DNA from: Novosphingobium sp. KCTC 2891
Lineage (GTDB): Bacteria > Pseudomonadota > Alphaproteobacteria > Sphingomonadales > Sphingomonadaceae
DNA length: 64,000 bases
Assembly: GCF_025938155.1 (NCBI RefSeq)
Contig: NZ_JAPCZG010000004.1
Span: 186,001-250,000 of the forward strand
Reading direction: 5' to 3'
Positions 21,409 through 30,477 of this stretch are shown here, one piece after another (the stretch's first letter is position 1; each line of letters opens with the position of its first letter). The notes beneath the pieces are model-generated. The model worked only from the letters and a program-made list of their open reading frames with translations. It did not search any database and was not told the origin of the DNA. A program made the translations under genes and the position numbers.

Positions 21409-22323
21409 TTGCTTTCACTCTCGGCCGCCGCCGCGCTTCCGACCCACCAGCCCTTGAACTGGACGGATCTCGGCCTCTCGCCGATCGCGCTCGACCTCGG
21501 CTTCTTCACGATCAAGTGGTACTCGCTCGCCTATCTGGCGGGGATCATGCTGGGTTACTGGCATCTGTCGAAGATGATCCGCCAGCCCGGCGCCCCGCTC
21601 GCCCAGCGCCACGCCGACGACCTGTTCTTCTATGCCACGCTCGGCATCATCCTCGGCGGCCGACTGGGCTACGCGGTATTCTACGCGCCCGAACTGCTCA
21701 GCCACCCGCAGAACCTGCTCAAACTGTGGGAAGGCGGGATGAGCTTCCACGGCGGGCTGATCGGCACCACGCTGGCGATCGCGTGGGTTTCGTGGAAGGG
21801 CGGCCTCGGCTTCGTGCGCGTATGCGACTACATCGCCCCCTGCGTGCCGTTCGGCCTGTTCTTCGGCCGCTGCGCCAACTTCGTGAACGGCGAGCTTTGG
21901 GGCCGTGTCACCACCGCCGACATTCCCTGGGCGATGGCCTTTCCTGGCGGCGGGCCGATGCCGCGCCATCCCAGCCAGCTCTACGAAGCGGTGCTTGAAG
22001 GGCTGGTGCTGGGCACGGTGCTGCTCACGCTGTTCTGGAAGACCAAGGCGCGCTGGCGGCCGGGCCTGCTCGTCGGCACGTTCGGCTTCGGTTATGCGCT
22101 GTCGCGCTTCACGGTCGAGTTCTTCCGCGAGCCCGATGCCCAGTTGCAGGACTTCGCGCATCGCTCGGGGCTGTCGATGGGCCAGTGGCTCACGCTGCCG
22201 ATGATGGCGATCGGCCTTGTCCTGATCGTGCGCGCGCTTTCGCGCCCGCCGGTTTCGGTCTCGTTCTCCGGTGCAGACGCCAAGGCCGGGAGCACGGTCG
22301 ACGCGGGAGTCACGCGCGGGTGA
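21409..22323 (+). CDS. lgt: Phosphatidylglycerol-prolipoprotein diacylglyceryl transferase
   Basis: 304 residues from a TTG start ([18 protein letters not shown]), chosen because GGAG lies 9 nt upstream and no ATG or GTG fits. Polytopic, with Lgt signatures: [12 protein letters not shown], the essential-His HGGLIG segment [14 protein letters not shown], and [17 protein letters not shown]. It attaches diacylglycerol to the lipobox cysteine, as needed for the two lipoproteins in this window. The stop overlaps the next gene's GTG by 4 nt. Confidence 0.92.
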   Translation: MLSLSAAAALPTHQPLNWTDLGLSPIALDLGFFTIKWYSLAYLAGIMLGYWHLSKMIRQPGAPLAQRHADDLFFYATLGIILGGRLGYAVFYAPELLSHPQNLLKLWEGGMSFHGGLIGTTLAIAWVSWKGGLGFVRVCDYIAPCVPFGLFFGRCANFVNGELWGRVTTADIPWAMAFPGGGPMPRHPSQLYEAVLEGLVLGTVLLTLFWKTKARWRPGLLVGTFGFGYALSRFTVEFFREPDAQLQDFAHRSGLSMGQWLTLPMMAIGLVLIVRALSRPPVSVSFSGADAKAGSTVDAGVTRG

Positions 22324-23363
22324 AGGAAACGCTGCGCCGCATCTTCGAGCGGCTGATCGTCAACACCGGACCGATCAGCCTGGCCCACTACATGGCCGAA
22401 TCGAACGCGCGCTATTACGACAGCCGCGATCCGCTGGGCGGTGCGGGAGACTTCATCACCGCACCCGAGATCAGCCAGATGTTCGGCGAGCTGATCGGGC
22501 TGTGGCTGGCCGACATCTGGATACGCGCCGGCCGGCCCGAACCCGTCCACTACGTCGAACTCGGACCGGGCCGCGGCACGCTGGCGCGCGACGCGCTCGG
22601 GGCCGCGCGGCGCTACGGCCTCGTCCCGCGCGTCCACTTCGTCGAGGCGAGCACCGCGCTGAAGGCGATCCAGCTCGAACACCACGCTCAGGCGAGCTGG
22701 CACGCCGATCTGTCCACGCTGCCCACGGACGGACCGCTGCTGCTCGTCGCCAACGAGTTTCTCGATGCCCTGCCCGTTCGCCAGCTGGTCAAGACTGCGC
22801 AGGGCTGGCGCGAACGCATGGTGGGGCTTGCCGACGGCCAGCTTGTGCCGGTGGCGGGCGACCGCCCGATGGACGCGGCCGTGCCCGCCGACCGCGCGCA
22901 GGCACCCGAAGGCACGATCCTCGAAACCTGCCCGGCGGCAGCGGCGGTGACCTACGAGATCGCGGGCCGGCTCGCCGCACAGGGCGGTGCGGCACTGCTG
23001 ATCGACTACGGCCATGCCGAGCCGCGCTATGGCAGCTCGCTCCAGGCGGTTCGCGCCCATCGCAAGGTCGATGTCTTTTCCAGCCCCGGGGAAGCGGACC
23101 TCACCGCCCATGTCGATTTCTCGGCGCTGGCCCCCATCGCACAATCGCGCGGGGTGCGCTGGCTCGGCACGGTCGAGCAGGGCCGCTTTCTGCGCGGGCT
23201 GGGAATCGAGGCGCGGGCCGAGGCGCTGAGCAGCTTCGCCCCCGAGCACGCCGCGGCGATCGCGGTGGCGCGCGACCGGCTGATCGGCGAGGGGCAGATG
23301 GGGGCGCTGTTCAAGGTGATGGGCCTGGCCGCGCCCGAATGGCCCGACGGCGCCGGCTTCTAG
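22320..23363 (+). CDS. SAM-dependent methyltransferase, MidA/NDUFAF7 family
   Basis: 347 residues from GTG 22320, overlapping the lgt stop as GTGA. Conserved blocks are [60 protein letters not shown] (SAM site) and [19 protein letters not shown]. The mitochondrial homologue NDUFAF7 methylates an arginine of the complex I subunit NDUFS2; bacterial members are presumed to act similarly. It lies directly before the bc1 operon, a loose respiratory link. Confidence 0.9.
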   Translation: MKETLRRIFERLIVNTGPISLAHYMAESNARYYDSRDPLGGAGDFITAPEISQMFGELIGLWLADIWIRAGRPEPVHYVELGPGRGTLARDALGAARRYGLVPRVHFVEASTALKAIQLEHHAQASWHADLSTLPTDGPLLLVANEFLDALPVRQLVKTAQGWRERMVGLADGQLVPVAGDRPMDAAVPADRAQAPEGTILETCPAAAAVTYEIAGRLAAQGGAALLIDYGHAEPRYGSSLQAVRAHRKVDVFSSPGEADLTAHVDFSALAPIAQSRGVRWLGTVEQGRFLRGLGIEARAEALSSFAPEHAAAIAVARDRLIGEGQMGALFKVMGLAAPEWPDGAGF

Positions 23364-23415
23364 CGAATCCCCCGCAAACCGGGGCCAAACCGCACGTCCC
23401 GGGCGAATCCCCCGC
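23363..23415 (+). repeat. Pair of 13-nt direct repeats upstream of the bc1 operon
   Basis: GCGAATCCCCCGC occurs at 23363-23375 and again at 23403-23415, 40 nt apart (about four helical turns), inside the 273-bp gap between midA and the Rieske gene. The first copy begins in the midA stop codon. It could be a regulator site for the bc1 promoter or a chance duplication. Confidence 0.4.
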
Positions 23416-23636
23416 GAAACCGCAGGTTTGCGCAGGCCAAAATGCCTGTTGGCAAAGCCACAGATTTGCGTCTATCAGGCGCGCCAAGTGGGGTAGGGCG
23501 CGCTGCGAATGTGCACGTCATTCTCCCGCACGTGCGGCGGCATTTCCCATGTGGTTTCGCCTCTCGCACGGTTCAAGAGGGGCAAGTTGGACCGCGCCCG
23601 GTCCGCGGGCGCGGCGGCAGCAGGCAGGGAATTTCA

Positions 23637-24200
23637 ATGGCTGATGAGGCGAGCATCGATCCGGCTGATGTGACCGGAGAGGGCGTGCGGCGCCGCGATT
23701 TTATCAATATCGCGGCGGTAAGTTTTGCGGGCGTGGGCGGTCTTGCCGTTCTCTACCCGCTCATTTCCCAGATGAGCCCGTCGGCCGACGTGCTCGCGGA
23801 AAGCTCGACCGAGATCGACATTTCCGCGATCCAGCCGGGTCAGGCGATCAAGGCCGTCTTCCGCAAGCAGCCTGTCTTCGTGCGCAATCTGACGCCGGTA
23901 GAGATCGCCGAGGCCGAGAAGGTCGACACCGGCTCGCTGCGCGATCCGCAGACGCTGGATGAACGCACCAAGGCGGGCAAGAAGAACTGGCTCATCACCA
24001 TGGGCGTCTGCACCCACCTCGGCTGCGTGCCGCTGGGCGCGGGCGAAGGTGAAGTGCGCGGCGAGTTCGGCGGTTATTTCTGCCCTTGCCACGGTTCGTC
24101 CTACGACACCGCGGCCCGCATCCGCAAAGGCCCGGCACCGAAGAACCTCGAGGTGCCCTCCTATGAATTCACTTCCGACACTGTCGTGAAGATCGGCTGA
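23637..24200 (+). CDS. petA: Ubiquinol-cytochrome c reductase Rieske iron-sulfur subunit
   Basis: 187 residues. The N-terminus RRRDFINIAAVSFAGVGGLAVLYPL is a Tat-like signal anchor. The [2Fe-2S] ligands are in CTHLGC and CPCHGS, about 20 residues apart, with the disulfide cysteines included. The start is ATG 23637, 7 nt after GCAGGGA. It is the first gene of the bc1 operon; electrons pass from ubiquinol through this cluster to cytochrome c1. An open frame extends 195 nt upstream but lacks family resemblance. Confidence 0.97.
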   Translation: MADEASIDPADVTGEGVRRRDFINIAAVSFAGVGGLAVLYPLISQMSPSADVLAESSTEIDISAIQPGQAIKAVFRKQPVFVRNLTPVEIAEAEKVDTGSLRDPQTLDERTKAGKKNWLITMGVCTHLGCVPLGAGEGEVRGEFGGYFCPCHGSSYDTAARIRKGPAPKNLEVPSYEFTSDTVVKIG

Positions 24201-24212
24201 GGATAAGACCCG

Positions 24213-25502
24213 ATGAGCTTTCCCTGGGCGAAAGAATATAAGCCTGGCCACCCGCTGATGCAGTGGCTGGACGAGAAGCTGCCGCTGCCGCGCTTCGTCT
24301 ACAACGCGGTCGGCGCCGGCTACCCGGTTCCGCGCAACCTCAACTACATGTGGAACTTCGGCGTGCTCGCCGGGTTCTGCCTGGCCCTCCAGATCGTCAC
24401 CGGCGTCATCCTCGCGATGCACTACGCCGCCAACGGCTCGGTGGCGTTCGACAGCGTCGAGCACATCATGCGCGACGTGAACTGGGGCTGGATGCTGCGC
24501 TACGCGCACGCCAACGGTGCCTCGGCGTTCTTCGTCGTGGTCTACATCCACATCTTCCGCGGCTTCTTCTACTCGTCGTACAAGGCCCCGCGCGAGATGA
24601 TCTGGCTGCTCGGCGTGGTCATCTTCCTGCTGATGATGGCCACCGCCTTCATGGGCTACGTGCTTCCCTGGGGCCAGATGAGCTTCTGGGGCGCCAAGGT
24701 CATCACCGGCCTGTTCGGTGCGATCCCGGTCGTGGGCCAGCCGCTCCAGGTATGGCTGCTCGGCGGCTATGCGCCTGACAACGCGGCGCTGAACCGCTTC
24801 TTCTCGCTGCACTTCCTGCTGCCCTTCGTGATTGCGGGCGTTATCATCCTGCACATCTGGGCGCTGCACATTCCCGGCTCGTCGAACCCGACCGGCGTGG
24901 AAGTGAAGCAGGAATCGGACACCGTTCCGTTCCACCCGTACTACACCGCCAAGGACGGCTTCGGCCTCGGCGTGTTCCTGATCCTCTACTGCGCGGTGCT
25001 GTTCTTCGCGCCGAACATGCTGGGCCACCCGGACAACTACATTCCGGCCAACCCGCTCTCGACGCCGGCGCACATCGTTCCCGAATGGTACTTCTGGCCG
25101 TTCTACGCGATCCTGCGCGCCTTCACCTCGGACTTCTTCTTCATCCCGGCGAAGCTGATGGGCGTCCTCGCGATGTTCTCGGCGATCCTGGTGTGGTTCT
25201 TCCTGCCCTGGCTGGATACCTCGCCGGTGCGTTCGGGCCACTATCGTCCGCTGTTCCGCAAGGCCTTCTACCTGCTCCTCGTGGACGTGGTGGTGCTGGG
25301 TTACTGCGGCGGCGCGCCGGCAGCGGAACCCTTCGTGATGATCTCGCAGATCGCCTCGATGTACTACTTCCTGCACTTCCTCGTCATCCTGCCGATCGTC
25401 TCGTCGATCGAGAAGCCGGCCCCGCTGCCGTACTCGATCACCGAAGCGGTCCTCGGCAAGGACGAGGGCGCCGTCCTCCACGCCAACCCCACCGCTGCCT
25501 GA
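24213..25502 (+). CDS. petB: Cytochrome b subunit of the bc1 complex
   Basis: 429 residues, full-length mitochondrial-type cytochrome b with eight membrane spans. Heme-ligand regions are [24 protein letters not shown] and [21 protein letters not shown]. The Qo-site PEWY motif is present in [16 protein letters not shown]. It lies 12 nt after petA and 31 nt before petC, in one operon. The C-terminal extension after [10 protein letters not shown] is short and charged. Confidence 0.98.
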   Translation: MSFPWAKEYKPGHPLMQWLDEKLPLPRFVYNAVGAGYPVPRNLNYMWNFGVLAGFCLALQIVTGVILAMHYAANGSVAFDSVEHIMRDVNWGWMLRYAHANGASAFFVVVYIHIFRGFFYSSYKAPREMIWLLGVVIFLLMMATAFMGYVLPWGQMSFWGAKVITGLFGAIPVVGQPLQVWLLGGYAPDNAALNRFFSLHFLLPFVIAGVIILHIWALHIPGSSNPTGVEVKQESDTVPFHPYYTAKDGFGLGVFLILYCAVLFFAPNMLGHPDNYIPANPLSTPAHIVPEWYFWPFYAILRAFTSDFFFIPAKLMGVLAMFSAILVWFFLPWLDTSPVRSGHYRPLFRKAFYLLLVDVVVLGYCGGAPAAEPFVMISQIASMYYFLHFLVILPIVSSIEKPAPLPYSITEAVLGKDEGAVLHANPTAA

Positions 25503-25533
25503 GCCAGCCGAAGCGTAAGAGAAAGAGAACCCT

Positions 25534-26346
25534 ATGGTCCGTCTTTTTGGCCCCCTGGTCGGCCTCTTCTTCGCCGTCGCGCTGCTCTGGTCGTTCGGTA
25601 ATGGTGCCTATCTCGCCATTACCGAACCCACTGCCCCGACGGCCGTGCACGAATTCCACAAGACTCCCAAGGAAGTGGAATTCTCCTTCAACGGTCCTTT
25701 CGGCAAGTTTGATCGCCAGCAGCTCCAGCGCGGCTTCCAGGTCTACAAGGAAGTCTGCTCGAACTGCCACGCGCTCAAGCAGGTCGCGTTCCGCAACCTC
25801 ACCGATCTCGGCTACTCGGAAGCCGAAGTGAAGGCGATCGCCAAGCAGTGGGCGACGAAGGCCAAGACCTTCGATCCCAAGACCGGCGACGCGGGCGAGC
25901 GTGACAACATCGCTGCCGACCACATCCCGGCGGTGTACTATGCCGGCACCGGCAACCCGCCGGATCTGTCGCTGATCACCAAGGCGCGTCACGAAGGTCC
26001 GGAATACATCTATTCGCTGCTGACCGGCTATCAGGACCAGCCCGCCGAGGTGCTCAAGAAGTTCCCCGACGCCAAGATCCCCGACGGCCTGCACTACAAC
26101 CCGTACTTCGCGAACCTGAACATCGCGATGCCGGCCCCGCTGACCGACGGCGGCGTCACGTATGCCGATGGTACCAAGGCGACCGTCGACCAGCAGGCCA
26201 AGGACATCTCCGCGTTCCTGACCTGGACGGCCGAGCCGAAGCTCGAAAAGCGCAAGCAGACCGGCTGGGCCGTGCTCGGCTTCCTGTTCGCGGCGACCAT
26301 CCTCGCCTACCTCGCCAAGAAGAACGTCTGGGCCAACGCCCACTGA
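25534..26346 (+). CDS. petC: Cytochrome c1 subunit of the bc1 complex
   Basis: 270 residues. An N-terminal signal sequence (LVGLFFAVALLWSFGNGAYLA) precedes the heme-binding CSNCH near residues 74-78, the axial Met region NLNIAMPAPLTDGGV, and a C-terminal anchor WAVLGFLFAATILAYLAKKN. It accepts electrons from the Rieske protein and passes them to soluble cytochrome c. It is the last gene of the operon, followed 26 nt on by a strong terminator. Confidence 0.97.
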   Translation: MVRLFGPLVGLFFAVALLWSFGNGAYLAITEPTAPTAVHEFHKTPKEVEFSFNGPFGKFDRQQLQRGFQVYKEVCSNCHALKQVAFRNLTDLGYSEAEVKAIAKQWATKAKTFDPKTGDAGERDNIAADHIPAVYYAGTGNPPDLSLITKARHEGPEYIYSLLTGYQDQPAEVLKKFPDAKIPDGLHYNPYFANLNIAMPAPLTDGGVTYADGTKATVDQQAKDISAFLTWTAEPKLEKRKQTGWAVLGFLFAATILAYLAKKNVWANAH

Positions 26347-26372
26347 TCTTCTTCGCCCGGCGCGAAACGGAC

Positions 26373-26401
26373 AAAGGCCACCGGAAACGGTGGCCTTTTT
26401 C
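26373..26401 (+). terminator. Rho-independent terminator of the bc1 operon
   Basis: The 11-bp perfect stem AAAGGCCACCG / CGGTGGCCTTT with a GAAA tetraloop runs into a T-tract. It sits 26 nt after the cytochrome c1 stop. Confidence 0.92.
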
Positions 26402-26446
26402 GTATCCGGCGATAAGTCGTCACCGACTTCACCGATGAGGATGCAC

Positions 26447-26983
26447 ATGACCCCGGACGATCTGAAGGCGCTGGTCCGCACCGTGCCGGACTTTCCCGCC
26501 CCCGGCATCCTGTTCCGCGACGTGACCACGCTGATCGGCCACGGCGAAGGCTTCGCCGCATCGATCGGCCACCTCGCACGGCTTGCCGCCGATGCCGGCG
26601 CCGAAATCATCGCCGGCATGGAAGCGCGCGGCTTCATCTTTGGCGCCGCCGTCGCCGCGCACATGGGTCTGGGCTTCGTTCCGGTGCGCAAGCCGGGCAA
26701 GCTGCCGGTCGAAACCATCGGCATCGACTATGCGCTCGAATACGGGCGCGACCGGCTCGAGATCGATCCTCGCGCGGTCCACCCCGGCCAGCGCGTCGTC
26801 CTCGTCGACGATCTCATCGCCACTGGTGGAACCGCCCTCGCCGCCGCGGAACTGCTCCGCCGCACCGGGGCCATCGTGGACCACGCCCTGTTCGTGATCG
26901 ACCTGCCCGACCTCCACGGTTCGGCGCGTCTGCGCGATGCCGGTCTCACCGTGGAATCGCTGATGCATTTCCACGGCCACTGA
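26447..26983 (+). CDS. apt: Adenine phosphoribosyltransferase
   Basis: 178 residues from ATG 26447 (MTPDDLKALVRTVPDFPAPG), with GAGG six nt upstream; in-frame ATGs at 26435 and 26441 are alternatives. FPAPGILFRDVTTLIG, GMEARGFIFGAAVAAHMGLGFVPVRKPGKLP and the PRPP-binding VVLVDDLIATGGTALAA identify APT. It salvages adenine to AMP. It stands alone after the bc1 terminator. Confidence 0.96.
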   Translation: MTPDDLKALVRTVPDFPAPGILFRDVTTLIGHGEGFAASIGHLARLAADAGAEIIAGMEARGFIFGAAVAAHMGLGFVPVRKPGKLPVETIGIDYALEYGRDRLEIDPRAVHPGQRVVLVDDLIATGGTALAAAELLRRTGAIVDHALFVIDLPDLHGSARLRDAGLTVESLMHFHGH

Positions 26984-27036
26984 CCGGCTTGCCCGCGGCC
27001 TTCTCCCGTGCTGCATTGGCGGCCGGGAGAAGGACA

Positions 27037-27738
27037 ATGATAGAACTCCATACCGCACCCACGCCGAATGGCTGGAAGATCTCGATCATGCTCGAGGAAT
27101 GCGGCCTGCCCTACCGCGTCCACTGGGTCGACATCGGCAAGGGCGAGCAGTTCGCGCCCGACTTCCTTGCGATCAGTCCGAACAACCGCATCCCCGCCAT
27201 CGTCGATACCGATCCTGCGGACGGCGGCGCCCCCCTGCCGGTGTTCGAGACGGCGGCGATCCTGATCTATCTTGCCGAGAAGACCGGCCAGTTCCTCCCG
27301 ACCGACCTGCGCGGCCGCAAGGAAGTGCTGGAATGGCTGATCTGGCAGGTGGCGGGGCTTGGCCCTATGCTGGGCCAGCATGGTCACTTCGCGCTCTATG
27401 CGCCCGAGCGGCTGGACTATCCCACCGAACGCTACCGGCGCGAGACACTGCGCCTCTACGGCGTGCTCGACCGGCGCCTGAACGGACGCGAACATATCGC
27501 GGGCGGTACCTACAGCATCGCGGACATGGCCTGCTGGCCCTGGATCCGCACCTGGAAGGCACAAGGCATCCCGCTGGACGACTTCCCCCACGTCAAGGCG
27601 TGGTACGACCGCCTGAAGCAGCGGGAGGGCCTGCGCAGAGGCGTTGCGCTTGGCGCCGACCGCCTCCGCCGCCGGCCGCAGGACGATGCGGAAGCCGCCC
27701 GCACCCTGTTCGGCATTTCAGGAAAGGGACTCGCATGA
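27037..27738 (+). CDS. Glutathione S-transferase family protein (YfcG/Ure2-like)
   Basis: 233 residues from ATG 27037 after AGAAGGAC. The thioredoxin-fold half has HTAPTPNGWKISIMLEECGLPY and the cis-Pro/Ser region SPNNRIPAIVD with FETAAILIYLAEKTG. The helical half has YSIADMACWPWIRTW. TPNGWK is the Ure2/YfcG type, often a disulfide-bond reductase with two glutathiones. It overlaps the next gene by ATGA, so the two products probably act together. Confidence 0.92.
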   Translation: MIELHTAPTPNGWKISIMLEECGLPYRVHWVDIGKGEQFAPDFLAISPNNRIPAIVDTDPADGGAPLPVFETAAILIYLAEKTGQFLPTDLRGRKEVLEWLIWQVAGLGPMLGQHGHFALYAPERLDYPTERYRRETLRLYGVLDRRLNGREHIAGGTYSIADMACWPWIRTWKAQGIPLDDFPHVKAWYDRLKQREGLRRGVALGADRLRRRPQDDAEAARTLFGISGKGLA

Positions 27739-28382
27739 CCGTGACCGTGGAATTCTTCTTCGACATCTCCTCGCCCTGGACTTTCCTCGCATTCAACAAC
27801 ATCCAGCCGATTCTGGCGGAGACGGGCGCGACGGTACGCTGGCGACCGTTCCTCGTCGGCGGGGTGTTCAACGCGGTGAATCCGCGCGTCTACGAAATGC
27901 GCGCCGATCCCGAGCAGAAGGCGATGAAGCGCAGCTTCGGCTGGCTGAAGGAATGGGCCCGCCTGGCCGGCCAGCCGATGAACTTCCCCTCGCCCCATCA
28001 CCCGGTGAAATCGGTGAACGCCATGCGCTGCGCCTGCGCGCTCGAGCAGGACCAGCCCGCGCTGTTCCGCTTCGCGGACGCCGCGTTCCGCGCCTATTTC
28101 GGCGAGGCGCGGAACATCGATGATCCGGCCGAACTGGTCGCCATCGCCGATGGCGTCGGCATCAGTGGCGCAGACCTGCTGCGCCGCGCCGGCGAGCAAC
28201 CCGCCAAGGACGCGCTGCGCGCCAATACCGACGAAGCCATCGCGCGCGGCGCCTTCGGTTCGCCCACGCTGTTCGTGGGCGGAGACCATATGTATTTCGG
28301 CAATGACCAGCTTCCCCTGGTCCGCCAGCGGATCGTGCTGTTGAATGCGGGCGAATCCGGCATCGCCGCAAACGGAGGTTGA
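27735..28382 (+). CDS. 2-hydroxychromene-2-carboxylate isomerase family protein (DsbA-like)
   Basis: 215 residues. EFFFDISSPWTFLAFNNIQP carries the active-site Ser of the kappa-GST/HCCA isomerase group (SSPW). VRWRPFLVGGVFNAVN and the C-terminal FGSPTLFVGGDHMYFGNDQLP are conserved. Authentic members isomerise HCCA to trans-o-hydroxybenzylidene pyruvate in naphthalene breakdown using glutathione. No dioxygenase or aldolase genes are nearby, so a different glutathione-dependent isomerisation is equally likely. Coupled to the GST gene by a 4-nt overlap. Confidence 0.87.
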   Translation: MTVTVEFFFDISSPWTFLAFNNIQPILAETGATVRWRPFLVGGVFNAVNPRVYEMRADPEQKAMKRSFGWLKEWARLAGQPMNFPSPHHPVKSVNAMRCACALEQDQPALFRFADAAFRAYFGEARNIDDPAELVAIADGVGISGADLLRRAGEQPAKDALRANTDEAIARGAFGSPTLFVGGDHMYFGNDQLPLVRQRIVLLNAGESGIAANGG

Positions 28383-28419
28383 CGACGCGCCCCCCCGCGT
28401 GGCAATCGCGCCAGACCGA

Positions 28420-28493
28420 GCGGGTATAGCTTAGTGGTAAAGCACTAGCCTTCCAAGCTAGCTATGCGGGTTCGATTCCCGCTACCCGCTCCA
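28420..28493 (+). tRNA. tRNA-Gly (anticodon TCC)
   Basis: A 74-nt cloverleaf with encoded CCA. The acceptor stem GCGGGTA pairs with TACCCGC. The anticodon stem CTAGC/GCTAG encloses the loop CTTCCAA with anticodon TCC, and the T arm is GCGGG-TTCGATT-CCCGC. An integrase pseudogene begins 210 nt downstream in the same orientation, so this tRNA was probably the attachment site of an integrative element. Confidence 0.97.
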
Positions 28494-28702
28494 ATTTCAA
28501 GTCCATCGCCATCCCGATCCATCTGGACACCCCCCGGAAATCCCCGGTATTCTGCGGCCTAGAGGCCAAAGGCGTCCGATCACGTCCGAATACTGCCAAC
28601 TCCTGATGGGGGTAGATTTGGGGGGTTTCCGCTTTTGGTCAATTCGATACCCCCACCGATGGGGTACGCTACGGGGTCCACCCCGTGGAAGGCTGGAGGC
28701 AC

Positions 28703-29889
28703 ATGGCGCTTACCGACGTAGCTATCCGCAATGCGAAACCAGGCGCAAAGCAGGTCAAGTTGGCCGACGGGGCGGAAATGTTCCTGCTGGTCACCCCGTC
28801 CGGCGGCAAGCTCTGGCGGCTCAAGTACCGGATTGACGGACGCGAGAAGCTGCTTGCGATCGGGCCATACCCAGAGATCGGCCTGAGCGAGGCCAGGAAA
28901 CGGCGCGATGCAGCGCGCTCGATGATCGCGCAAGGCAAGGACCCGTCCCTCGAAAAGCAACGCGACAAGATTCGGGCACGAGTCCAGGCGGCGGACACCT
29001 TCACCGCGATTGCGGAAGAGTTCTGCAAGAAGCGCCGCAAGGATGGCGACAAGGGGTGGGCACCGGCAACGGGGACTCGTAGCGAATATCTGCTCGCCCA
29101 GCTGAACAACAGCTTCGGGCGGCTGGCGATCGCGGAGATCGAGCCCGCGGACGCCCTGTCCGCAATTCGAAAAATTGAAACACGGGGCAAACTGGAAAGT
29201 GCACGACGAACGCTTCAACTCGCCGGTGCCGTGTTTCGCTATGCAGTAGCTACCGCGCGGCTAAGGTCCGATCCGACGAGGGATTTACCGGGTGCTCTGA
29301 CCGCTCCGACGGTCACGCACTACGGCGCGATCACCGACCCCAAGCAGGTTTGCGGACTGTTGCGGGCGATCGATGGCTACGAAGGGCAAGGCCTGACGAA
29401 GTTCCCCATGCAAATTGCGCCGCACGTCTTCGTGCGACCGGGGGAACTGCGACACGCAGAGTGGAGCGAGATTGATCTCGACGGAACACTGTGGGTGATC
29501 CCGGCTGGCAAGATGAAGATGCGCAAGTGCCGCTGTCCCGACAGGTAGTCGCGCTGCTCCGGGAAGTTCACGCCGTCACGGGTCCGACGGGGTACGTCTT
29601 TCCCTCGATCCGCTCCCGATCCCGGCCGATGAGCGAGAACACCATCAACGCCGCTCTCCGCCGTCTTGGCTATTCCAGCGACGAAATGACCGCACACGGC
29701 TTTCGCGCGATGGCATCGACCCTGCTGAACGAAAGCAGCAAGTGGCACCCGGATGCGATTGAGCGCGCGCTGGCACACGGGGACAGCGACAAGGTGCGAC
29801 CGGCGTACCATCGGGGCGTGCATTGGAATGAGCGGGTACTCATGGCTCAATGGTGGAGCGACTATCTGGATGATTTGCGCGGCCAGTGA
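28703..29889 (+). pseudogene. P4-type tyrosine integrase, frameshifted
   Basis: From ATG 28703 (GGAGG upstream) the N-terminal DUF4102-type arm-binding domain (MALTDVAIRNAKPGAKQVKL, RIDGREKLLAIGPYPEIGLS) and core-binding domain are intact. The catalytic domain starts with VRPGELRHAEWSEIDL (Arg I). Near 29528 the frame breaks after KMKMRK; the remainder continues in another frame as VPLSRQVVALLREVHAVTG, with HGFRAM (His/Arg) and VRPAYHR (candidate nucleophile Tyr). A 7-nt deletion, or another change of the same phase, explains it. It should be inactive as encoded. Confidence 0.88.
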
Positions 29890-30010
29890 TTCCGATAAAT
29901 TCGTCAACCAATTAGGCAGCCACCTGACTACACATCGACCGCGCATCGCCCAGTAATTCGCTGGCTCTTAGCGGCAAGGAGACAGCGGAGAGGGTGTTTC
30001 CATCCACACT

Positions 30011-30238
30011 TCATGAAAGGGCGACGTGATGCCGCAAGACGGATAGGACAGGATGGGCGCCTGTCCAGGCGGAAGTCGCAAGTTCGTTGTCGGTGAAGTA
30101 GACGACCTCGCCCGCAGCGATGTTCTTCACCGCGGCGAAGGCAAACCAGTCCTGATCCGTGCCCGTTCCCGCACCGGCGGTATTGATGCCGACGAAAATG
30201 ATGTCGCCCTGACTTACGGTCATTTTTTGCCCCTGCAT
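30011..30238 (-). pseudogene. Fragment of a large secreted/surface protein N-terminus
   Basis: 75 residues. From the second ATG (30223) the text MTVSQGDIIFVGINTAGAG, DWFAFAAVKNIAAGEVVYF and TDNEL resembles the N-terminal domain of long calcium-binding or autotransported surface proteins (pattern GDI-x-F-x-G-x-N...F-x-AL-x-DIPAGT-x-YFTDNE). After about 50 residues the resemblance ends and the frame stops in unrelated sequence. A complete gene would be many times longer. The identification is from pattern memory. Confidence 0.45.
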
Positions 30239-30386
30239 TTCGATATGTGCGAGGCCGCGCTTGCCCCGACCGAACCGAGGTTGGTTACGGAGCTGCTATG
30301 TCGCCCTAGTGACAATTACTTAGGCCCGGCAATAGTCCGGGCGGCACCGGCCCAAGCACCGAGGCCGTAGCGTCAGCCCGCGTGAT

Positions 30387-30402
30387 TTGGTTGACCAAGT
30401 AA
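30387..30402. promoter_or_regulatory. Class A operator, site 1 (degenerate), before TetR1
   Basis: TTGGTTGACCAAGTAA matches 13 of 16 positions of the class A consensus TTARTCGMTYARNYAA, and its core TTGGT-TG-ACCAA is a perfect palindrome. It lies 75 nt upstream of the TetR gene at 30478, consistent with autoregulation. Confidence 0.5.
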
Positions 30403-30477
30403 CGCAATCGGATTAGTGCGAGCGTTTCCCTCACGCTTCCGGACGAACCGCTCCGGCGCGTATCCGTCAGGTTCCCC

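Larger units (their letters stand above)
29890..30477. other. Decayed spacer between the integrase remnant and the first TetR gene
   Basis: This 588-bp stretch holds only a fragment of a surface-protein domain on the minus strand (30011-30238) and, near its right end, the promoter region and candidate operator of the TetR gene. I found no second copy of the tRNA-Gly 3' end that would mark an intact att site. Confidence 0.6.

Noticed and set aside
28420-30477. Intact att-flanked integrative element beside tRNA-Gly
   Set aside because: No repeat of the tRNA 3' end was found downstream in the window and the integrase is frameshifted, so only a remnant can be claimed.
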